Below, piece after piece: positions 1 to 8,856 of a DNA stretch of 64,000 nucleotides. Source of the DNA: Trichomonas vaginalis G3 (lineage: Eukaryota > Parabasalia > Trichomonadida > Trichomonadidae); assembly GCF_026262505.1 (NCBI RefSeq), contig NC_067204.1:11178522-11242521 (forward strand). Reading direction: 5' to 3'. Made by a program: the position numbers and the translations under genes. The notes beneath the pieces are model-generated. The model searched no databases and was not told the origin of the DNA. It saw nothing but the letters and a program-made list of their open reading frames with translations. Position 1 is the stretch's first letter, and each line of letters starts with the position of its first letter.

Positions 1-648
1 TTTCTTCGGGAATGTTTGCGGATTTTCATCCTTCGGGATCCACATGATTTTGGCTTCTGTTGCATATTGAAACCAAGACTCGTCCCCTGTTACTAAAAAG
101 CGAAACTTCTTGGATTGATACGCACCCAATATAGAGAGGAGCTCTTTCGAAGATTGGACTCTAGATTTTTTTTGAACTGAATTAAGGTTGTGCGGAACCC
201 AACGTGTATACGCTAGTTTGTAGTTCAAATAATTGTGCAGATAATAACTGATGTTGTACGTGGTATCTTTGTCATCTCCTCTATCCTTCTGAGTGATGCT
301 CTTGGGTCTTCATCTAGCGCTTGAAGAATTGCTTTGATTTTTCTTTGATCCGGCGATTTTTTTGTCAATTTTTATGATGGGCGCCTTTTTGTTCATGAAG
401 TGATACATCCTAACATGATACGTTACAGTGGAATAGCTAGGAGCATCCATACCGAAGCATTTTACCAATGTCTCGTATATTTTTTTACAGTCTTTGCATT
501 TTTTTGCAAGAGCGAGGATGTTTTCTTTATGATTCATTAAAAAAATGAAAAAAATCCCGCCAAAATTTCCCGCGAAACCGCCTCTTGTCTCAAAATTCAT
601 TTTATATCCCGGCATGGCGCCAAAATACAACATACTCATCATATACAT
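1..648 (-). pseudogene. Mariner transposase, N-terminal and early catalytic part
   Basis: The frame starting at 648 or at the internal ATG encoding MNHKENIL gives a helix-turn-helix DNA-binding region with the motif APSYSTVTYHVR, followed by a linker recognisable as DEDPRASLRRIEEMT in another frame. Near 20-110 the sequence encodes VTGDESWFQYATEAKIMW, which holds the first catalytic Asp of the mariner DD34D triad. The open frame from the start ends near 310 and the two parts are not in one frame, so this copy is broken at least once. The C-terminal part is not in this fragment. It acts in cut-and-paste transposition at TA sites. Confidence 0.8.
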
Positions 649-744
649 ATATTCATATTTTTTATTATATATTTATAATCAGCATATATCTCCTTTAATA
701 GTCTCATATAGAGCGCTGTGCTAAACGCACCTTTGGACACCCTA
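1..744 (-). mobile_element. Mariner (Tvmar-like) DNA transposon, right-hand part
   Basis: This is the part of a Tc1/mariner element that lies next to its right terminal inverted repeat; the rest is outside the window. The last bases read inward as TAGGGTGTCCAAAGGTGCG, matching the repeat at 8380 and the noisy one at about 61531. A TA follows at 745-746. The flanking sequence matches an uninterrupted copy of the membrane-protein gene near 25838 (empty site). The transposase reads on the minus strand. A mariner in this family and size range is well known from Trichomonas vaginalis; the family call rests on the transposase motif VTGDESWFQY and the TA duplication. Confidence 0.9.
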
Positions 745-746
745 TA

Positions 747-1343
747 TTCAAAAAACAATTCCAGGAAATATTTTCCATATTAAATTCGACAGGGATCAAT
801 AAACAAATCTTAGTTGCTTTCAATAATACCGAATCTTTCATCAATTCTATTCCGCCAGCCAATTATCTTTTTACAGGCAATGTATTCGATTGTGGCGTAA
901 ACTATCGACTAATCGATTATGAGCTTACAATGAAAATCAAGCAGCTTCAAGAGCTAGAAAATCAACTTACAGAAAAAATCGGATCGCTCATGTTTGCCAC
1001 TCAATTAAATCAGGACCTCGTTAATTTTACAAATTCAATAGTTTTTCCTAATCATGTCACTGATTTTAGGTTGATGATTAATGAATTAATACTTAAAAAA
1101 GCATTTCTTCAAAATCATTTCCTTAGTGAGCCAAATTACAAAACATACATTGATATATCGAATCAGCGCCATATATCTATCCAAAAACTCAAAACTAAAG
1201 TTAGTTCATTATTTCCTTATCCTCAGCCTCCTGTTAATGTTGACACAGAATACTATGCTTCATTAAATTTGGATAACTTTATTTCCCGAACTAAAGTGAT
1301 GATTCGTGTTTTTGATCGAAATTTTGATCATCTAATTCATTGA
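747..1343 (+). pseudogene. Membrane protein of the 7.6-kb unit, C-terminal part (copy I, cut by mariner)
   Basis: This is the 3' end of the large membrane-protein gene whose 5' part lies at 6685-8379. It reads FQEIFSILNSTGINKQ onward to a stop at 1341-1343. It is separated from any 5' part by the mariner. The encoded segment is helical and charged with no clear membrane span. Sequence is near identical to 25239-25838 and 32866-33465 on the minus strand. No family is recognised. It belongs to an interrupted gene and is unlikely to be expressed as the full protein from this copy. Confidence 0.7.
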
Positions 1344-1526
1344 TTGATGAAATTATTCTTTTGTTTGTTAAAACAATAAATGTACTCTGTTTCTTTTCTG
1401 CAGTTGTATATCCTATTTTCTAACGCATATTTTGCAATCTTTAGTAGGAGATTCAAGTGTTTCTTTTATAGATGTTCCAAAATTGCCGTTTCTCCTTGGA
1501 AAAGCACTGTCCAAAATCTTTCATCA

Positions 1527-1564
1527 ATGAGGAGAAAGACGGTGTTTCCACACCTTCCTCATTA
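1527..1564. terminator. Conserved nested hairpin 1 (copy I)
   Basis: Outer arms AATGAGGA / TCCTCATT enclose an inner stem GGTGT / ACACC. It lies about 185 bases past the stop of the membrane-protein gene. The same structure is at 25019-25056 and 32646-32683. Its role is unknown; 3'-end processing or termination between convergent genes is an inference from position. Confidence 0.45.
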
Positions 1565-1798
1565 AGATGATTTATTTTATCGTTAAGTTAAATGATATAT
1601 ATATATTTTAATACTAATCACTTCAAATTGTTCTGGGTATTAAAAAAAATAATAAAAAATGGACATCTGATGGGTATTTTTTTATCATAGAATTTTTGTT
1701 TAGTTTACATTATTTTTAAAAAGGTCTAGAATTTGAAATGAGAATTCGTTTTCTAATATTTAATTATATTGAAATATAAGGTGAGGTTCAAGCATAAG

Positions 1799-1833
1799 AA
1801 AAAGTGACATCGCCTACAGCGATGTCACTTTTT
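1799..1833. terminator. Conserved 15-bp perfect hairpin 2 (copy I)
   Basis: Arms AAAAAGTGACATCGC and GCGATGTCACTTTTT pair perfectly around a 5-base loop. It sits about midway between the two convergent genes. Copies are at 24749-24783 and 32376-32410; the loop there is the reverse complement, as expected for the inverted unit. Bidirectional terminator or structured RNA end are both possible. Confidence 0.5.
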
Positions 1834-2069
1834 CGAAAATTTCTCATTTGGACACTTTAACTCTTATATCTGAATAATCAAATGTGTTTAACAAAAAACT
1901 GACATTTCTCTTGTTGAAAACATGATTTCAATTTATAGTTTCAATCAATTAAAACAATAGAAGATAAGAATAGAATACTACAAGATAGTATTCTTCAGAT
2001 AAATATAAAAAAACTTTTTACAATAAAAATACATAGAAATATAAATAATAAAAACAAAAACAATAATAA

Positions 2070-3485
2070 TTATCTGTTGTTATTTGATTTCTGAAGAAGA
2101 GGTAATTCAGATGATTCTTTCTTAGTTTCTTTAACAAATGCAGAACCATCATCACCATAGACGAAATCTCCACTTCCGCCGAAGTTAGAAACAGGAAGTT
2201 TGCCTTGTTTTGTAGATGATTTTTCGACCATCGCTGCTGTCTGTGACAAAACTTCGGCAACTGTCTGAACGTCCTTTTGAGTGGCGAATTTATCCATAGA
2301 CGATGCAAGCTCTTTCACTCGTTCATTCAATCCGTTGATGATAACTCTGAACTTGTTAAATACTTTCTCAACAAAATCGCGATCAACTTTTCTTTCAACA
2401 GCTGACATAAGTTCATTTTTGTTTTTGATGAAAAGTTCCATTTGTCCTTTCAACTGTTCCGATGTTTCCTTTTCAATTACATGGACAACTGTCTGCTCTG
2501 GCTGCGATTTAGACGTATTCCCAACATACAAAATATTACCTGAAACTTGTGTTGAAATGTTATCATTTTCACTTTCACTTTTAACTGATTTTTTGTCATC
2601 GTTTTTCACTGATTTCTTGTCATCAATATCAAGCTTTGGAGGTGGAGAGTTATAGTTAGGCTGTCGAGAAATTATATGCATCAATCCAGAGATCTTTTTA
2701 GTCTTGAAGAACGTTGTTGACTGTTTCTTCTTTATGCCAATGTCATCTTCTGAAATTTCGCCACTGATCATGTCTTCGTTTTCGCTGTCTTCTCTGTATC
2801 TTCCTCTTCTTCCAAGTCTCATTCTTTCAAGTGTTGATGTGCCTGATCCTGTTGGAAGAGAGCTAGATCTATCAGATTCATCTGGTGATTCATCGTCACC
2901 ACCAACACGTGCAAATGTGAAGCTTGGATTATTGAAGAAACTGGGGACACATGTTGCCAAATTAAGTGGAGGAAGATGTTCTAAACCACTCGCGTTTGTT
3001 CTGATCAATTTGAATTCATCGATGATTGCGAGTACGACATCTCTAACATCTTTCTCATTCCTGTTGACGGCGTTCTTGATTCGAAGGATATCTTGAAGAG
3101 CAGCATCGATTTGGCCGCCAAGATGGTCAACTGTTTTTTCTAGTTTTTGATGTTCTTTTGCACGAATGTCGTTGTCTAACGGAATCAACATTCCTGCACG
3201 TGTTGCTGCTGTTTGATGTGCCATGATGCTTGAAAGCATTGGACGGTTCGGAGATTCAGGATTTGATGGATTTTGCTGCAAATTATCAATTAATTGCTGC
3301 AAAACATCGACTCTTCTTGATAAAAGTGATTGTTCTGTCATTGCATTGACGAGAGCAGCTCTGTTTTGAGATGTAACTGCCCAAACTTCGTTGAGTTTTG
3401 GTGCATTATCTGATGTTGTGTGCATGAGCGCAATATCAAGAGCTTTTTGTAGAGAAGCGAGTCTGTTGTTAAGTAAATCGGCCAT
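2070..3485 (-). CDS. 471-aa coiled-coil protein, DUF4795/QRICH2-like candidate (copy I)
   Basis: A complete frame starts at MADLLNNRLASLQKAL and runs to a stop at 2070. Residues 1-170 are helical with many hydrophobic heptads. Residues 195-330 are low-complexity, acidic and Ser/Lys-rich, with a repeated DDKKSVK. Residues about 340-430 are again coiled coil, with VERKVDRDFVEKVFNKFRVI and LASSMDKFATQKDVQT. That last part reminds me of the DUF4795 domain of QRICH2-type flagellar proteins, which is a weak family call. No signal peptide or membrane span. The frame stays open for 30 codons upstream of the ATG without another ATG, so a 5' part may be missing or spliced. Identical copies start at 23099 and 30724. 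Confidence 0.7.
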   Translation of the reverse strand: MADLLNNRLASLQKALDIALMHTTSDNAPKLNEVWAVTSQNRAALVNAMTEQSLLSRRVDVLQQLIDNLQQNPSNPESPNRPMLSSIMAHQTAATRAGMLIPLDNDIRAKEHQKLEKTVDHLGGQIDAALQDILRIKNAVNRNEKDVRDVVLAIIDEFKLIRTNASGLEHLPPLNLATCVPSFFNNPSFTFARVGGDDESPDESDRSSSLPTGSGTSTLERMRLGRRGRYREDSENEDMISGEISEDDIGIKKKQSTTFFKTKKISGLMHIISRQPNYNSPPPKLDIDDKKSVKNDDKKSVKSESENDNISTQVSGNILYVGNTSKSQPEQTVVHVIEKETSEQLKGQMELFIKNKNELMSAVERKVDRDFVEKVFNKFRVIINGLNERVKELASSMDKFATQKDVQTVAEVLSQTAAMVEKSSTKQGKLPVSNFGGSGDFVYGDDGSAFVKETKKESSELPLLQKSNNNR

Positions 3486-3965
3486 TGTTGTGTGTACTTG
3501 GTTGATTTGCTCTGTTGTACGTGCTTGAATTTGCTCAATTAAGTCATTATCTCCGGCATCGCCTGTAATTATCTCTCAAATTTTGGCCATTTTTCGCAGT
3601 TTGATCGGACAAAACCTCGCATTTCGACGCGAGATCGACACCAAAAATTCGGCAAAAATTATTAAAGGAGGTCTATCGTCGCAGATCACAAACTTAGTTT
3701 TAATGCAAGATTGCATACGAAAAATTTCGAACAAAAATTCATAAACACGGAAATGTAAATCAGAGCAGAAAAATATATTGTATGAAGATGTCGACTACGA
3801 TACGAAATTCGAAAAACGAGATATTTAGAAGATTCACAAAAAATTAGAGTCATTAATTCGCAATTGTATAATTTTGAAGACTACATTGAGTCAAATTAAT
3901 AGATTTACATGATATTATAAAATAAATAATAAGAGTTTACCAATAAAATTCTCGATTCAAGGTCG
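3486..3965. other. Upstream region of the coiled-coil gene (copy I)
   Basis: This stretch has no supported gene of its own apart from the in-frame open extension of the coiled-coil gene (to about 3575). It includes a short GC-richer stem (CTCGC / GCGAG around 3620) and AT-rich sequence up to the palindrome cluster. Any promoter of the coiled-coil gene should be here; no trichomonad initiator could be pinned down. Confidence 0.4.
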
Positions 3966-3969
3966 AAAT

Positions 3970-4350
3970 TTTTTAAAAGTTCCTCTTCTTGGGAACTCGC
4001 TTAGATACTCTACCTGAAAATAGTATGAAAACTTCAAAGACTGTTAAGAACGGTCTCTGAAGTTTTTTGTTAACAATCAGTATCTGATTGTCGACTTTGT
4101 TCCTCAGTTTGGGTTCTTGCTTAGACATAGAGCCCAAGATGAGGAACAAAAGACTTCAAAGAATGCTAAGAGCAATCTTTTAAGTCTTTCCTCAACAATC
4201 AGTATCTGATTGTTGAGGGAGTTCTTCTATGATGCCTGTTCAGTTATGGCATCACAGATAAGTAACATAGACTTAAAAGAACATGCTTTATAGTCTTTTT
4301 TCAACAATCAGTATCCGATTTTTGAGGAAGTTCCTCTTCTTGGGTTCAAG
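3970..4350. repeat. Palindromic repeat cluster (copy I)
   Basis: Three spaced copies of the palindrome CAATCAG-ATA-CTGATTG or close variants lie about 110-125 bases apart. Between them are longer self-complementary segments: one pairs GACTT...AAGTC, and another pairs GTTCCTCA with TGAGGAAC around GGGCTC / GAACCC. No ORF. Equivalent clusters are at 29860-30240 and 37485-37865. The function is unknown; structured RNA or a replication or recombination site can be considered. Confidence 0.6.
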
Positions 4351-4434
4351 GTCCGAATATTTACCTAAAATACGAATCATAGTATTAAATCAAGAATAAT
4401 ATTTCGAAGCATAAAATTAAATTAAATAATATCT

Positions 4435-4608
4435 TCATGAAATAACTTTTCCATCAACTTCTACATCTATTGGATTTACTCCTGCTCCAATCGTCGGAAC
4501 GTCTGATCAAGGAAAGAGCCACTCTTAATACGATGAATTAAACTAGTTTTACCTACACCAGAATCACCAACGGCGATAATTCTCGGTGAAAGTTCTTCGT
4601 CGTTCATT
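4435..4608 (-). pseudogene. Rab/Ras-family GTPase N-terminal fragment (copy I)
   Basis: The frame starts MNDEELSPRIIAVGDSGVGK, with the P-loop GDSGVGKTS, followed by SLIHRIKSGSFLDQT and a switch-I-like segment. It ends within about 57 codons, long before the switch II (DTAGQE) and the guanine-specificity motifs of a normal Rab of about 200 residues. In this copy the frame shifts after FLDQT relative to copy II. It lies head to head with the small ORF at 4668. Most likely a host Rab gene fragment swept into the unit. Confidence 0.6.
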
Positions 4609-4667
4609 GTAAAATTTGTCAAAAGTTGGTTCAGCGGAAATACAATCAACGAAAATTTACAATTATT

Positions 4668-4875
4668 ATGCCTCTTGTTGATGAATATTATTCAATAAAC
4701 ATTAAACAATTTAGATCCGGTAGTTCGAAATTTAAATGATCACAAGCTTAGTTTACAACTATTCAATAAAAAACACCTGATAGTACTTTTTCCCTATGAT
4801 AGAATTAGTATTTTTATGAATGAACAAGGTCGTAGAATATATACGTCATACTCTATCTTTTTACCGTTTCGATAG
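4668..4875 (+). pseudogene. Small ORF divergent from the GTPase fragment (copy I)
   Basis: The frame starts MPLVDEYYSINI. In copy II it stays open for about 68 codons, including DHKLSLQLFNKKHLIVLFPY; here it closes early. No family is recognised. The ATG is only about 60 bases from the ATG of the GTPase fragment on the other strand, so the two could share a promoter region. It may be a fragment of a host gene. Confidence 0.35.
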
Positions 4876-5074
4876 GTGAATAACATAAATTTTTGTTCAA
4901 ACATTTTCAATTATCCAGGGTTGCTTATTCAAAAATGTGATTTTTATTCATGTCTAACATATTACAATTGGTTTGGAAACAGATCCAATGCTATTTAACT
5001 AAGATACACTGATATATCTTATACTCTGACTTCTTGATAGAAAATTATAAATCAATTTATACAAAAATTAGTTT

Positions 5075-5890
5075 TTAATCTAATTTTAAAAACTGTTTCA
5101 ATTCAGCAATTGAATTAACATTGTAACAATGTAAAATTTTGTATGTAGAGATGCATGGATCAATGTGTGTTGAGCGATTTCGTGTAGTATGGAATACTTC
5201 AGGAATTTTTGTGGGATATTTGTGAATTAGTTCTTCAATTGAAACAGCAAATTCAAGGCACTTTTTCCATTCATCTTTTGTAGTTAAGAAACTACCTAAT
5301 GCAAGTGGCTGAAAGTTTGTAACATATCGAATTAAATCATTGCTAAGGGTGTTATCTAATCCATTTTCAGTAACTCGTTGTTTGTAAAGTTTACTTTTTT
5401 CAGCAAGAAATTTCATAAGTTTATGAACAGTATCAACGAAATCCCATGCATTGTGGTCAATATTATTATAATAATCAGCAATCTTCATTTGTAATGAATT
5501 TTGGATTTGATTACTGAAATAAATATATGGTAAGATAAACTTGAAAAACGTAAATTTGTATGAATATGCTTGATTCAATCCTTCAAGATATTGATACATT
5601 TGATCTGATGAATTTGCTAAATAAGTGTAAATTTCTTCAAATTCTTGTTTAGAAATGTAATGAGGTTTTATAAATTTTAAAAAAGTATAGCATTTGTCTT
5701 GTGCTTGAGCATAATATGAGTAAAGTTTTGTTGGAATAAGATCAGGGTCAAGATTATATAATTTTTCACTAAGATCAATAACATGATTTACATACTCTTC
5801 AGAATTATCAACAAGATAACTACATCTTGAAGTAATTTGCTTATAACATCTCTGGTGAGATATTGTAAAAAAGCCTTCTCTATCAAACAT
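5075..5890 (-). CDS. 271-aa helical protein of unknown function (copy I)
   Basis: I start the gene at the ATG encoding MFDREGFFTISHQRCYKQIT; the open frame begins 15 codons earlier but only from a non-ATG codon. The sequence TATATCAATG just before the start places TCA next to the ATG, which resembles a trichomonad initiator. The product is all-helical, rich in Tyr, Phe, Lys and Asn, without membrane spans or a signal peptide. It has repeated aromatic patterns such as YLEGLNQAYSYKFTFFKFIL. No known family was recognised. Copy III (35948-36763) is intact and the same; copy II is interrupted. It is divergent from the 120-aa frame. Confidence 0.65.
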   Translation of the reverse strand: MFDREGFFTISHQRCYKQITSRCSYLVDNSEEYVNHVIDLSEKLYNLDPDLIPTKLYSYYAQAQDKCYTFLKFIKPHYISKQEFEEIYTYLANSSDQMYQYLEGLNQAYSYKFTFFKFILPYIYFSNQIQNSLQMKIADYYNNIDHNAWDFVDTVHKLMKFLAEKSKLYKQRVTENGLDNTLSNDLIRYVTNFQPLALGSFLTTKDEWKKCLEFAVSIEELIHKYPTKIPEVFHTTRNRSTHIDPCISTYKILHCYNVNSIAELKQFLKLD

Positions 5891-6294
5891 TGATATAAAA
5901 ATTTTCTTATCGTTTTGTAAAGTGATATAATTCAATAAAAATTTTTATGTCGTTTTTCCAAATATCGATTTTACCAAACAACTGTATATTTATATTTATT
6001 CAAATTCGTAACAAAATTTTTCTCAATCACAATCATAAAATCATATTGAATAAAGCACCGCTAAATTTTGTAAATATCTCAAATCAAATATATTGTCATT
6101 CGACAATTTTTGGATTGTTGGCTTGTCAATTCATATATAACATATTTTAATAATAGTGTAAAAATTGAAAAGGTGGGACGATTTTCAATAATTCCTCTAT
6201 TTTGGAATTCTTGATAAAGATTGATAGTTTTATAAAATATTTCCAGTATTCATTGTAAAGCTATCAATCTTTACAAAAAATAAAGAAACAATAA
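5891..6294. other. Intergenic region between divergent genes (copy I)
   Basis: A 404-base AT-rich spacer separates the 271-aa gene (-) from the 120-aa frame (+). A 67-codon hydrophobic frame (5947-6150) is open but unsupported. An inverted pair AAGATTGATAG / CTATCAATCTT around 6212-6275 could form a hairpin and is kept in the other copies. Promoters of both flanking genes are presumably here. Confidence 0.4.
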
Positions 6295-6637
6295 ATGGGC
6301 CGATATGTTGCTGGGCGTTTATTAGACTTTCTTGAAAACATATACCGCTATAATTACTTTGTAAAAATTTTTTTCCATCATTCTACTTGCTATCCAAGTT
6401 GTCCTTTTATATGGAGACTTTAAATGGCAAGAAAATCCGAAGAACCCAATGTCGGACCAACTTAACGTCACAAATCTAACTCTTCCAAATGGTATTAAAA
6501 AACCTTCTGATTTTGATTCATATTTTAGAGTTAAATTATCTATTACGATTTTACAATTTTTATATTTCATTACAATGTTTGTTATCATAGTTATAATTTT
6601 AATCAAGAAATCAAGAACGAAAAAAAAACACTTTTAG
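6295..6637 (+). pseudogene. Two-helix membrane frame upstream of the membrane-protein gene (copy I)
   Basis: In copies II and III this is a 120-aa frame starting MGRYVAGRLLDFLENIY with two hydrophobic helices (about residues 22-41 and 80-105). Here a length difference near 6370 splits it, and its 3' part ends at a run of nine A. It ends about 47 bases before the ATG of the big membrane-protein frame, on the same strand, and the sequence between is open in the frame of the big gene. The two may be one gene. No family recognised. Confidence 0.5.
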
Positions 6638-6684
6638 AGTATTTACAAAAGATTATTGATACATTACAAGAATATCAAAACGGC

Positions 6685-8379
6685 ATGCCACGTCATATAA
6701 CTAATCAACTTGATCATGAAAAAATTGCTGATATTTTTTGGCATATCAATGAAGAAAGGTTCCCCGACAAAAGCGAATTGACGAAAATATCAGCGCAAAT
6801 CAATCAATATTTTGCATGCATTCCACTTTCAGGTGTAACTTCTAAATCCAAAATTTCTTTAAATTCAAATGCAGAATACAAGTTCACCTCCTATAACAGT
6901 CTCACAAAAGATAGTCTCACGCTGCGCCCAAAATCAATCAATGATATCCAAGATATATATTTTGTTCCAATTCACTTTTTTACCTTTCTCATAATTATTA
7001 TTTGTTTTGTAGCTTTGCCTGAGTCAGCTGAGAAAATCTATAACAATGAAACACTTCCTTACGATGAAAACATTACTGATAAAATTCTGAGTGTTGCAAA
7101 AGTTACAACAGATAAATCAGAATGCGTTATTTATATTGTTATTGATGGTGTTACTTTATTTATCGAACTTCTTGTTTATTTTGTACAAATATATATTTAT
7201 TATTACGTGATTCCAAAGCTAGTTGAGGAATTTAATGATTCAGATCCTATTTCAAATGAATTCATTGAAGACTTGGCAAGAACATATAGAATTTGTCCTT
7301 GGCCACATCTTGAAAGAATTAAACTAACTTATTCGATTTGTATTGGTCATAATGTTCACAATGAAATTCTAATGGAGCAACTTTCCTATAGCCAAATCGC
7401 TAATGGAGAACTGATAATTGGGAATAATTCGTCAGATATTAGCATTAAACCATCTACAATAATGAGCCAACTGACTCAAATCAATAATCATTTATCAACT
7501 TCTTTGAATGATATATCAAATCTTATTCTTAAAAACCAGAGCCGATATCAAGGAATTCTTCAATCTATTGCTAATGAAAACGCTGTATTCAATCAAATAA
7601 TGTTAAACTTTACGAATTTAATGTTTACAAATACTAACTTGTATAATGTTCATAGAACAATCTATGACTACAACTTACGTTTGCAGGACCAATTTCAATA
7701 CCTTCAAAGATTTAATCAACCCGTCAGAAAATATTTCCCATATATTTGTTTTCTAATCCAGAAATTACAAACATTAACAGAAATAGTTACATCTTATTAT
7801 AATGATTACTTGAATTATACTCAACAAATTTATTTTTACAAGAATGAAGGTGATCTTACTGTAGATATTATAGGATTTATTCCAATAAAAGGCTGGCAAA
7901 TAACATTGCTTTCGCAGGCGCTTAATGATTTTATTCATGGAAATAGACGATTTACAATTGAAGATCTGAAAAAATTAAGAAATGACCTCAATATATTAGA
8001 AAGAGAACTCACTAATTTTAACAAGATGTACTTGAAGAGATTGGATCATTTGAGTTCACTTGAGAAATTTAATAGGGTTAATTTGATACCTCTTGGAGAA
8101 TACATCGTCCATTTTTTTTCAAATCTCATGATTGAATTTGCACAGTTTGCTGCAATCGACATCTTTTCCGATTACACTCTACTTGATTTGCCTAACCCTG
8201 TAATACCAATGGCACCTCGTTATAATCAAACCCAAGCTGCTATAAGACGAATGACAACTATTTTGAATGATTGCCAGCAAGCGATATTCCCAGAAATTTC
8301 TGAATTAATCAAGGAAAATATTGGTTTATTTAATCAAATCAAATATTTCCAAACCAATTTTGAAAATCAACTAATTCTA
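6685..8379 (+). pseudogene. Large membrane protein of the 7.6-kb unit, N-terminal part (copy I, cut by mariner)
   Basis: The open frame starts MPRHITNQLDHEKIADIFWH. Hydrophobic helices lie at about residues 91-111 (FFTFLIIIICFVALP) and 148-176 (TLFIELLVYFVQIYIYYYVI); the remainder is long, polar and helical. The frame runs into the mariner at 8380, so about 200 C-terminal residues lie beyond the insertion (747-1343 type sequence). No enzymatic motif is visible. Trichomonad receptor-like or cyclase-like proteins have a similar layout, but no cyclase motif was seen. Copies are at 25239-27527, 32866-35155 and 60916-64000 (minus). Confidence 0.65.
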
Positions 8380-8591
8380 TAGGGTGTCCAAAGGTGTGTT
8401 TAGCACAAACCTGAATACTGCGAATAGAAATAAACAAGTTACATATATATAAAGTTTATTTAAATATAATCACCATTGGATTCAATCACGCGTTCGCAGC
8501 GATCGATCCAGGCTTGAAAGACACGCTTTAAATCATCATGAGAAAATTGCTCAAATTGCTCTCTTACAAAATTTTCAAGATCATCTGGAAG
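8380..8591 (-). mobile_element. Mariner left-hand part, cut by Maverick 1
   Basis: It begins with TAGGGTGTCCAAAGGTGTG, the inverted partner of the repeat at 720-744. A TA lies just outside at 8378-8379. The minus strand encodes the transposase C-terminus, ending HDDLKRVFQAWIDRCERVIE and a stop, typical of mariner. The element is cut at about 8591, where the Maverick terminal repeat starts. The continuation that would follow can be seen in the mariner at 61531-62978. Confidence 0.85.
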
Positions 8592-8593
8592 TT

Positions 8594-8740
8594 AGTATCC
8601 CTAAGTTGTGTACTGTGGCACTGCGCGCCTCCGTACACCACTTAGCGGTTTTGACACTTTACGAAACCGGTAACGTATATTTTACAACACAACCATAACA
8701 CCAACTTAACCTTAAATATTTACAAAACCATCTGACACAT
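8594..8740. repeat. Maverick 1 left terminal inverted repeat
   Basis: The sequence from AGTATCCCTAAG through the GCGCGCCTCCGTACACC stretch and the TTAACCTTAAATATTTAC stretch is the reverse complement (with noise) of about 60770-60915, the right end of Maverick 2. That match defines it as a terminal repeat of this family. The true repeat length cannot be fixed because Maverick 1 lacks the partner. Confidence 0.75.
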
Positions 8741-8741
8741 A

Positions 8742-8801
8742 AACGACTTCACTAATGACTTCACTAACGACTTCACTAACGAATTCACTACCGTCCTCAC
8801 T
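8742..8801. repeat. Subterminal 12-bp tandem repeats
   Basis: Four to five units of about 12 bases, based on CTTCACTAACGA, lie just inside the terminal repeat. Maverick 2 has a longer version with about 25-base units (GAAGTCGTTTGT / AACGTTAGT) at 60585-60720. Confidence 0.6.
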
Positions 8802-8856
8802 AAATAAAAATAACCTTATTTTATTTTTTTTAAATTTTTTATTTCATTACAAAGAC

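Larger units (their letters stand above)
1344..2069. other. Intergenic region between two convergent genes
   Basis: This is a 726-base AT-rich spacer between the 3' ends of the membrane-protein gene (+) and the coiled-coil gene (-). It contains two conserved hairpins (1527-1564 and 1799-1833) and otherwise no supported gene. The same spacer recurs at 24515-25238 and 32140-32865. A 61-codon frame at 1380-1565 lies inside it but has no support beyond being open. Confidence 0.6.
747..8379 (-). repeat. 7.63-kb repeat unit, copy I (minus orientation, circularly permuted)
   Basis: This block holds the same genes in the same relative order as the tandem copies at 22818-30442 and 30443-38071, on the opposite strand. 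It begins and ends inside the membrane-protein gene at the mariner TA site, so its length of about 7633 bases equals one full period. That is what is expected if copy I is one member of a longer array in which each member carries the mariner. Gene content from left to right: 3' part of the membrane-protein gene, coiled-coil gene, palindrome cluster, GTPase fragment, small ORF, 271-aa gene, 120-aa frame, 5' part of the membrane-protein gene. Confidence 0.85.

Noticed and set aside
1380-1565. 61-codon hydrophobic frame after the membrane-protein gene (also near 25017 and 32644)
   Set aside because: It is made partly of the conserved nested hairpin and begins right after a stop; no sign of coding selection can be seen because all copies are nearly the same.
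2281-3096. Plus-strand open frames of 124 and 130 codons inside the coiled-coil gene (and their copies near 23488-24303 and 31113-31928)
   Set aside because: They lie antisense to a complete, better-supported gene and are conserved only because the unit is duplicated; composition is Ser/Leu-rich as expected of antisense to Glu/Lys-rich coding.
5947-6150. 67-codon hydrophobic frame between divergent genes (also near 28060 and 35688)
   Set aside because: AT-rich spacer translating to Ile/Phe/Asn-rich sequence; open by composition, no motif.
6685-8379. Membrane-protein gene as an adenylate/guanylate cyclase
   Set aside because: The two-helix N-terminal layout is reminiscent of trichomonad receptor-type cyclases, but no catalytic cyclase motif was found.
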